This document shows, in pieces, positions 57,975 to 64,000 of a stretch of DNA of 64,000 bases. The position numbers and the translations under genes are program-made. The notes under the pieces are model-generated. The model was not told where the DNA came from. It worked only from the letters and a program-made list of their open reading frames with translations, and ran no database searches. Within the stretch, counting starts at the first letter, position 1, and each line of letters begins with the position of its first letter. Source of the stretch: Rusavskia elegans (Eukaryota; Ascomycota; Lecanoromycetes; Teloschistales; Teloschistaceae); the NCBI GenBank assembly GCA_011316305.1, contig SAUG01000041.1, positions 62,001 through 126,000 on the forward strand, read 5' to 3'.

Positions 57975-60246
57975 ATGTATCGTACCAAGGTTCTATATAA
58001 CCTCTTGACCCTTGTGTTCCAGGCCCATGGCCAGATATTCTACCCAAACGCTGCGAGTGCTAGCAGCGGCTTCCACGTCGGAGACACTCTTACCGTCGAG
58101 CTTATCAATCCCTACAGGACCTCCGCAACTTTGGGGCTCTTCTGTAGTTATGAAACATATCGCAGGTAGCACCAGGCAGCTCTACGCGAACTTACTAACC
58201 AGAGAATAGCGCGGGTTACGAGGAAGATCCCGCGCGGGAGTACATCTCCAGTCTCCCTGGTTCTCAAACAGATCAGCGACAACTGCTATCTTGAGTTACG
58301 TAAAGATTCAGATGATTATAAGACCAGCCCAATATTCTCGATCGCCCCGAGCAATGGCACCTCGACGACATGGTCTTCTGGATCTCAGACTGGCGAACAG
58401 GGTTCTCCTGTGTTGACGAGTGCGATTGAACAGGCCACTGCCACGACTAGGGAACAAGCATCGGGTACGCCTCGACCAAATATCACGCTGCCAGATGACG
58501 GTGCGCCGAATCAGTACATCATGAAGGATGGTACAAATTGCCTCGATGTGAAATCCACGGTATCGAAGCATCAAGAATGTTGGGAGACCCTTCAGCTGAA
58601 AAGTTGGTTACCTGCATGGGTAAGATACAAGGACACCGGATGGTTTATTCTACATTGACATATCAAAGTTTGACGGCACGCCGCTGTGTCAGAATGATTC
58701 GACCAATCTCAATTGTAAAGATCAAATTCCTTCCCCAGAGGCATGGACCCTCACTTTTCTTCGGCAATGCGGGGGCTCAGCTTTAGACTGTCTACATATC
58801 AACGGAGGTAACTGTGCTGATTATCAGTCTTCTTTGGTTGGGGTCGATGACCCGCCATTATTGAATGCAAGGTACGAGTATGTAAAGACCAGTATCATCA
58901 GTGAGTGACAACCCATATAATCTTACCCAAAGCTACTTATACGGACAGATATCGCGCAATTCTTCAGTACTTGGTGGAACGCTTTGAAGGATGCTTTCGA
59001 TCAGTCTGCGCCTTTCATCGGTCCGATAATAAATCTTATAGATGAACCTGAGACGGACCACAGCGATATCTTCCTCAGTGTCTTCCTTACCGTTCTAGGG
59101 GTAGCCCTCAGCTTCCTACCGATCGTTGGTCCTGGTGTAGGCCTCGGTTTAGCAAGTCTTGCGGTCGTTAACGGAGCTATTGCAGGTGTGAAGCAGGTAC
59201 CAGCCATAGCCCAGAAGATTTGGCCAAGTGGCACAGAGGAAACCGTTGCATTTCAAATCGATGCTTTGGGAATCGACTTTCAAAGCCGACTTCAAGGAGC
59301 GTTGCAGCAGAATTTTGACGATACTCTCGGCATAATTCAAGGCTCGCAGCAAACCAATACATCAGTATTCCTGGCTTTCGCAGACCAAGGCAAATTTGTT
59401 CTGGCCCAAAAGGATGGTCCCATTGCGGAAGCATTCAAAAACACAACTCGAGATCTACTGAAGAAATCAATGACAACATTCTTAGTCTCAGAAGCATTAG
59501 CACAGAACGGTTGGCAAGCACTCATACTCCCTGGTGTCGACGGAGAAGGAATCAACAATGGAGACCAAGGCTGTCCACAGTGGGCCGAGGCTGAATGTAA
59601 CGCGGACAAGGACATTGGGTGTAGCAGCCACGATCAACATGGTCAATGCCATGAATACTACTGGTGGTACAGCGCGGAGTGAGTCATCAATTCCTTTCGA
59701 GAGGCTGGCAGCTCATAGCCAACAGACAAAAGAGCATGTACACTCTGGTGCAAAACGGCGCGACGAAAGACAAAGCTACCGAATTCTTGCAAACGATCTT
59801 CAAAGAGGAATGGAGTACTGGTAAGCTCCTGTTCGAAAAGTAAGACAACTTATCAAGTCAGTATGATCATAGGAGCTAAATTTCTTGCCAGCGCCGCCAA
59901 ATGCCAGTTCCAGAACATGCTCGCGCTCCTTAAACCTCAACCCTATAATTACACCACCAACATCAACGGACAAAGCGGCTTTAATTACTCGGCTAGTATC
60001 TCCCAGGTAGCCGAGTACGAAGAACAACTGGGCTCCATAACGTTCCTTCCCATTGCAAGCAGCGCTTTTGTTGCGCTGAGCAAGCTTCGCGAGCCCAACG
60101 CCAATCAATTCCACCCGATATCAAACCCATTCAGCTTCGATCGGCAGAGACTCGACGCGGGCCTAGACCCGTCATGTATTTCCAACCTTAATGTCTCCAT
60201 TGCGAACAGTTGGAAGACAGATAATTGGGTGGGCAACAATCCTTAG
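57975..60246 (+). CDS. Secreted or membrane fungal protein, six exons, unknown family
   Basis: Exons 57975-58165, 58205-58619, 58669-58900, 58949-59678, 59726-59820 and 59873-60246, all frames joining, 678 residues. An N-terminal hydrophobic stretch (LYNLLTLVFQAHG) suits a weak signal peptide. A Cys-containing region follows: ECWETLQLKSWLPAW, then LTFLRQCGG..LDCLHINGGNC. At about residue 300-350 is a long hydrophobic segment (IFLSVFLTVLGVALSFLPIVGPG...GLASLAVVNGAIAG). The rest is a soluble helical domain with several Cys and N-glycosylation sites. Introns are 39-52 nt; the first is only 39 nt with a perfect TACTAAC. I associate this plan with a widespread uncharacterised fungal secreted family but cannot name it. 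Confidence 0.75.
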
Positions 60247-61216
60247 GAGAGGCCGCATGTTCCCAGCCTGGGTAGGTACGGCGCGATGAGTATGAATGCA
60301 AAGGGTGAGGAGATGAAGATTTGCGTATGGTTCACAGAATGCCGGGGATAATAAGGCGTTTACCTGTTGTTTGTAACGGACTATGCTTTTCTCATAGATA
60401 CATGCAATATTCGAAAATCCCTTTTATGGCTGACGTATAGATGCCGTGGTGTTATCGTCCACTATTTGAATTAACGATCTCGAATTGATTCATGAGGACC
60501 CGTGATCCGGCTCAAGACCATGACCGCCAGTTGATAACCTTCACTTCGTCGGGTAGCTGCTGTCGATGCAGTACCGTAGATACGTCGCAGTCATTTGGCA
60601 CCGCGTGAGTGTATTTCAAGCCAGCTCTGCAGACCGCAATGCGTCTATGAAATGCATCTAGCCTGGCTACTCACCATGCGGAGGCTAAATGCAGAAAGCG
60701 AAATTTGAGCTGAGGCGGATCTTCCCAAGGTGAACGACTTCGGACTGAGTATATGCAACCCAGTGATTGGCGCTCTTCAGCTTCCTTAGGTGCTACGCAT
60801 CCTGATACGCTCAATATCCCAATCAACTCTGATGATCCTTAGTGTTACTCCTGCAATATCGGTGTCACAACATGTTGCATGCAGCTCACCACTTTCATAT
60901 AGCCTCCATGTTCCAACGAATCACTTTCGCGGCCCCCTTGCGTTTTTGGGAATGCTTGGATCTGCAGATCTGAAAAGCGCCTATACGCTGACGTCGGCTT
61001 GTTAAACGTGCATAGAAGAAGTCATAGACGCCTAGTATTACTGCTTCCCTGCATATGCAGCAACAGCTGAGAATCCGCTTCGAGCAAGCGGATGGCCCAT
61101 GACGCATGTCGTCACATGTTGCGGATACATATAATACCAAGATCGACAGTTCTCATAAGAGCCTTGTTTGGGTATTATCCCAATAGGTCCACGAACACGT
61201 GTCGTCATTATTTACG
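60247..61216. other. Intergenic, about 1 kb
   Basis: No convincing ORF, repeat or RNA gene. The right end should hold the promoter of the small secreted protein. Confidence 0.5.
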
Positions 61217-61747
61217 ATGAGAATCTTGGACTACCGCCCCGTACTGACTCTGTTGTGTCTTATACTCTTTGCATCTTCCGCATCATTGCCAATCGCCCTG
61301 CAAGGCTCAGACACGACCCTATCACTCGGCTCTGCTATTGTCCAGAGTACTTACACCTGCAGTCAAATACGCATCAAACTCACGCAGTCTATCCCCATAA
61401 AGCGATGCTTCAAGGCACTTCACCAACTCCCGTCCCTCCACACAGTTGGCCAATTTCATAGCGGTGGTATTCCTGACGGCTGGCGCTTTCCTATGAGTGT
61501 CTGCTACAAAGACTGTGCGGTCGACATCGTACTTAGGGGCGACACCGGCGCTACCGGCTCTTGGGTAGGCGTCAAGGGCGCCATCAGCGAACTCATGTTT
61601 GCTTGTGAAGTCCAAGTTGACCCCAATTGGCTGTTTCCTTCTACCAGGCCAGGTACCTCCACGACAGGAGAAGAAGGCAGAATTATGATTGGGGTTCGGA
61701 AGGTTCGAGGCTGTCTAGCAGGGGCAAATGAGACAGAATCCGAGTAG
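61217..61747 (+). CDS. Small secreted cysteine-containing protein
   Basis: ATG 61217 gives 176 residues; the frame is open to a GTG at 61199 but has no earlier ATG. A signal peptide (LTLLCLILFASSASLP) is followed by a mature protein of about 150 residues with six Cys, in the pattern C-(15)-C-(31)-C-x3-C-(28)-C-(35)-C. It also contains LPSLHTVGQFHSGGIPDGW and DPNWLFPS. The spacing recalls a family of fungal secreted proteins that includes candidate effectors, but function is not shown. Single exon, no paralogue in the window. Confidence 0.7.
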   Translation: MRILDYRPVLTLLCLILFASSASLPIALQGSDTTLSLGSAIVQSTYTCSQIRIKLTQSIPIKRCFKALHQLPSLHTVGQFHSGGIPDGWRFPMSVCYKDCAVDIVLRGDTGATGSWVGVKGAISELMFACEVQVDPNWLFPSTRPGTSTTGEEGRIMIGVRKVRGCLAGANETESE

Positions 61748-64000
61748 TCGATTGCTACCAACTCAGATCATGTCTTCCATTGCCAGGGAATCCTGTGTAG
61801 GTTTCCATGTAGTAAGTGATCTGCGTCCGCCGACGTTAGGGCGAAGGTTACTGATGACCACTAGGTCTTCTCCGATTCCTCTTGATACGCCATCATTATC
61901 AGAGGTGCAGTCGTTTTCCAAGAGAATAGCTAATCTATGGTCCTAAAAGGAAGATGTTAATTTGTTTTTGAACTGGCAACTGCTATTGCAGATCGTAAGG
62001 TACCGTAGACCAGAGAGAATAAATTGTATTTATGAAATGTAATTACCTCGATATCCATTTCGTCGCATCTATCCCTGCTTCCCTCACTTGCGGGCAGGAG
62101 GCCAGCATCTTGCCATACAACCTGACATTCTTAGCTTCTTATCGTTGCCTGATCAAATTGCAGAATCGTGCCTGTTCGTCTAAAAGAGACTTCTCCTCAT
62201 TCGCATGGCAAGGACCAGTGAACTCGAAATAATTATCTCCAGAGGTGCGCAGATATCATCTCAGCATATTGTTTTCCTTGAATAATATTCGGCGTCCTCT
62301 TTTGTGCATTCAGAAGATTTTTGCAAAGCATTACCAGGGATCCAACGTGATCAACAATCGCCATTATACAAAGGATCCAGGGAGGACAATCTCGAAGTCG
62401 ACGTGCAACAGAACAAAAAGTAGCATTCGAAAAGCTCCCAGAGAATTGGTATAGCATTTACTATTCTAAGGTAGCGAAGTCTACATTGCGAGGATTAGTA
62501 AAAGCGCAGCGTATATTTTATAATCCTCCAGGATTCTTCAGAGCTCGCTATGTCTCTCGAAAGCTGTATTAATCGGGCGGCCTGATATCTTCTGATAGTA
62601 ATAACAATACAAGCTTCAATGTCGAGACACCATGAGCATCGTCTGGCCCCCAGTAGCTCCTTCGCCGGATCCTCGAGCGGGCAGTTCTACTATCTTCGCA
62701 TAATCTCACTCGAGGAAGTCACTGATGTGACTGCTGCGGGATAGAAGGGCACTATCACCAGCTGACCATTCGTTCGCAGACTCCTGGAAATGGAAGCTTG
62801 CTGAGGTATTCTTAGAAGCTGCTCTTCCAAGGCAGATATCTGAAACAGGAAGAAAAAGCTAGATGCCAGCCGCGACAACTAGCTGGGCGCAGCTTTATCT
62901 GATTCACTCTCCTCCGCGTCCCGGCGTCAACAGCCTTCATCTCGCAGGTTAAAGTTGGGCTCCTGTGTAGATCTCCCAGGATCCCGTCATCTTCTGGATA
63001 CCATAGGCGCTTATTGCATAGGAGGTTGGACGCGATTGGAGATTACTTTAGCCTCCAGGAGTTCAGTTGCTGGTCTCATTGGAAAGAATATTCAGAATTA
63101 GTGACGTGTCCTCAGTCTCTGCTTGTCCAAGGCAGACGTCAGGAACTAGATACCAGCCGCGAGAGTTGACTCGGGAGTGTTCGTTCATCCGATTAGTCTT
63201 TTTCCTCTCTCGGCGTCAAACTTTTAGCCTCTAGCGCCAGCGGCTACAAAGGCAGCAACGTTATCCAATTATCCTGCTCGATCCAATCACCTATAAGGGC
63301 ATGAAGGTCGTATAGCGTTAATTAAGAACCTTATTTGTTCTATCCGAATTGGAAAGACGTGCCGCTGCACTGCTTATTGGTTTCTTAGCACAGGCCCCAA
63401 TATCCATATCCAACCCGCCTCTGCCTGATCCCACATGATTTCGCCGTGCCATATATCCCAATAAAGCCGAGTTTCACCAGCGGTTTGCAAGCCTTCTTAA
63501 CACTGGACCTGCAATAGATTGAATTTCATCGCTCTTCTTTTCAAGCAAAGCCCTACTATCGATCCTGTGAATCTATTTCTAGCATTGTTTGCCATATCCC
63601 TGCCTATCTTTCAGCTTCTGTTAGAACATGGTTGTGATATTAACAACCCGGTTGGCGGTGACAAAAGAAGTGGATTCAAGTAATTGTGTATATGGTGTTT
63701 CAATACTTACACTAAGCTTGCATTCAATTAACGAACCTTCGTAGGATGATTATACAAGATGTACGATTTATGACGTGGCTTCTTGCTAATAGCGCCCGAG
63801 TGGATTCAATAGCCTAATCGCGTTACGATCGCTCCATCCCAGACCTAGCAGCGGCGTGTGCAAGCCCCACTGTATATAACTTGCTGCTTAAATACGAGGC
63901 ATCTGAGGTGAACGGATAGGCATAATGCAATATCTCATCGACGCCAGTCGTGATATCAATGCTCTTGATGAAAATGGGAAATCATAGAATACAAGGCAAT
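61748..64000. other. Gene-poor right end
   Basis: No supported gene in 2.25 kb. An imperfect direct repeat links about 62820-62935 with about 63125-63230 (shared CCAAGGCAGA and CCAGCCGCGA cores). ORFs are short and without domains. A gene could start beyond the edge. Confidence 0.5.
62820..63230. repeat. Imperfect direct repeat, about 300 bp apart
   Basis: Blocks at about 62820-62935 and 63125-63230 share, in order, TCCAAGGCAGA, GAAC/AAC..GA, TAGAT(G/A)CCAGCCGCGA, an ACTCG/AGCTGGG part and CGGCGTCAA. Divergence is high. They may be halves of an old element. Confidence 0.55.

Overview
The window is nuclear DNA of a filamentous ascomycete (Pezizomycotina). The genes have short GT-AG introns (about 40-225 nt) with fungal branch points. 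Fungal families are present: an RpdA-type histone deacetylase with a long acidic tail, WSC, HET, GH76 and LtrA proteins. A repeat island shows classic repeat-induced point mutation (RIP). I cannot place it securely below subphylum.

Layout. 1-10130 is a gene-free, very AT-rich, RIP-mutated block of nested LTR retrotransposons: at least four layers of Ty3/gypsy type, with four 411-bp LTR copies and a chromodomain integrase. A 768-bp hAT-like terminal-inverted-repeat element lies at its right end. At about 10130 composition switches abruptly to normal genic DNA. 11-24 kb holds a small Ifi-6-16-like membrane protein, a large four-TM protein, an LtrA-family membrane protein, a small secreted protein and adenine phosphoribosyltransferase. 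24-33 kb holds a secreted two-module protein, a GH76 alpha-1,6-mannanase, a RidA-family protein with a 23-nt exon, and weak or decayed coding. 33.8-40.4 kb holds a broken HET gene and a 1503-residue surface protein with a PQQ-like propeller and three WSC domains.

43.1-47.7 kb is the most unusual part: five small, divergent but mutually related genes that I do not recognise, two forward and three reverse, meeting tail to tail; one appears frameshifted. Beside them is a 437-residue conserved-looking protein of unknown function. 49.9-53.6 kb is a housekeeping pair, proteasome lid deubiquitinase RPN11 and histone deacetylase RPD3, divergently transcribed from one 377-bp interval. 55-57.2 kb has a RING-like ORF overlapping a decayed NTPase-like gene. 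58-61.7 kb has a six-exon 678-residue secreted or membrane protein and a small cysteine-containing secreted protein. The last 2.2 kb has no gene I can support.

Taken together, this is core genes (APRT, RPN11, RPD3, RidA) mixed with fast-evolving accessory loci (secreted proteins, a HET relic, an NTPase relic, the five-gene family) next to a RIP-silenced repeat island. All intron models were read by eye from splice signals, frame and protein continuity; they have no transcript support.
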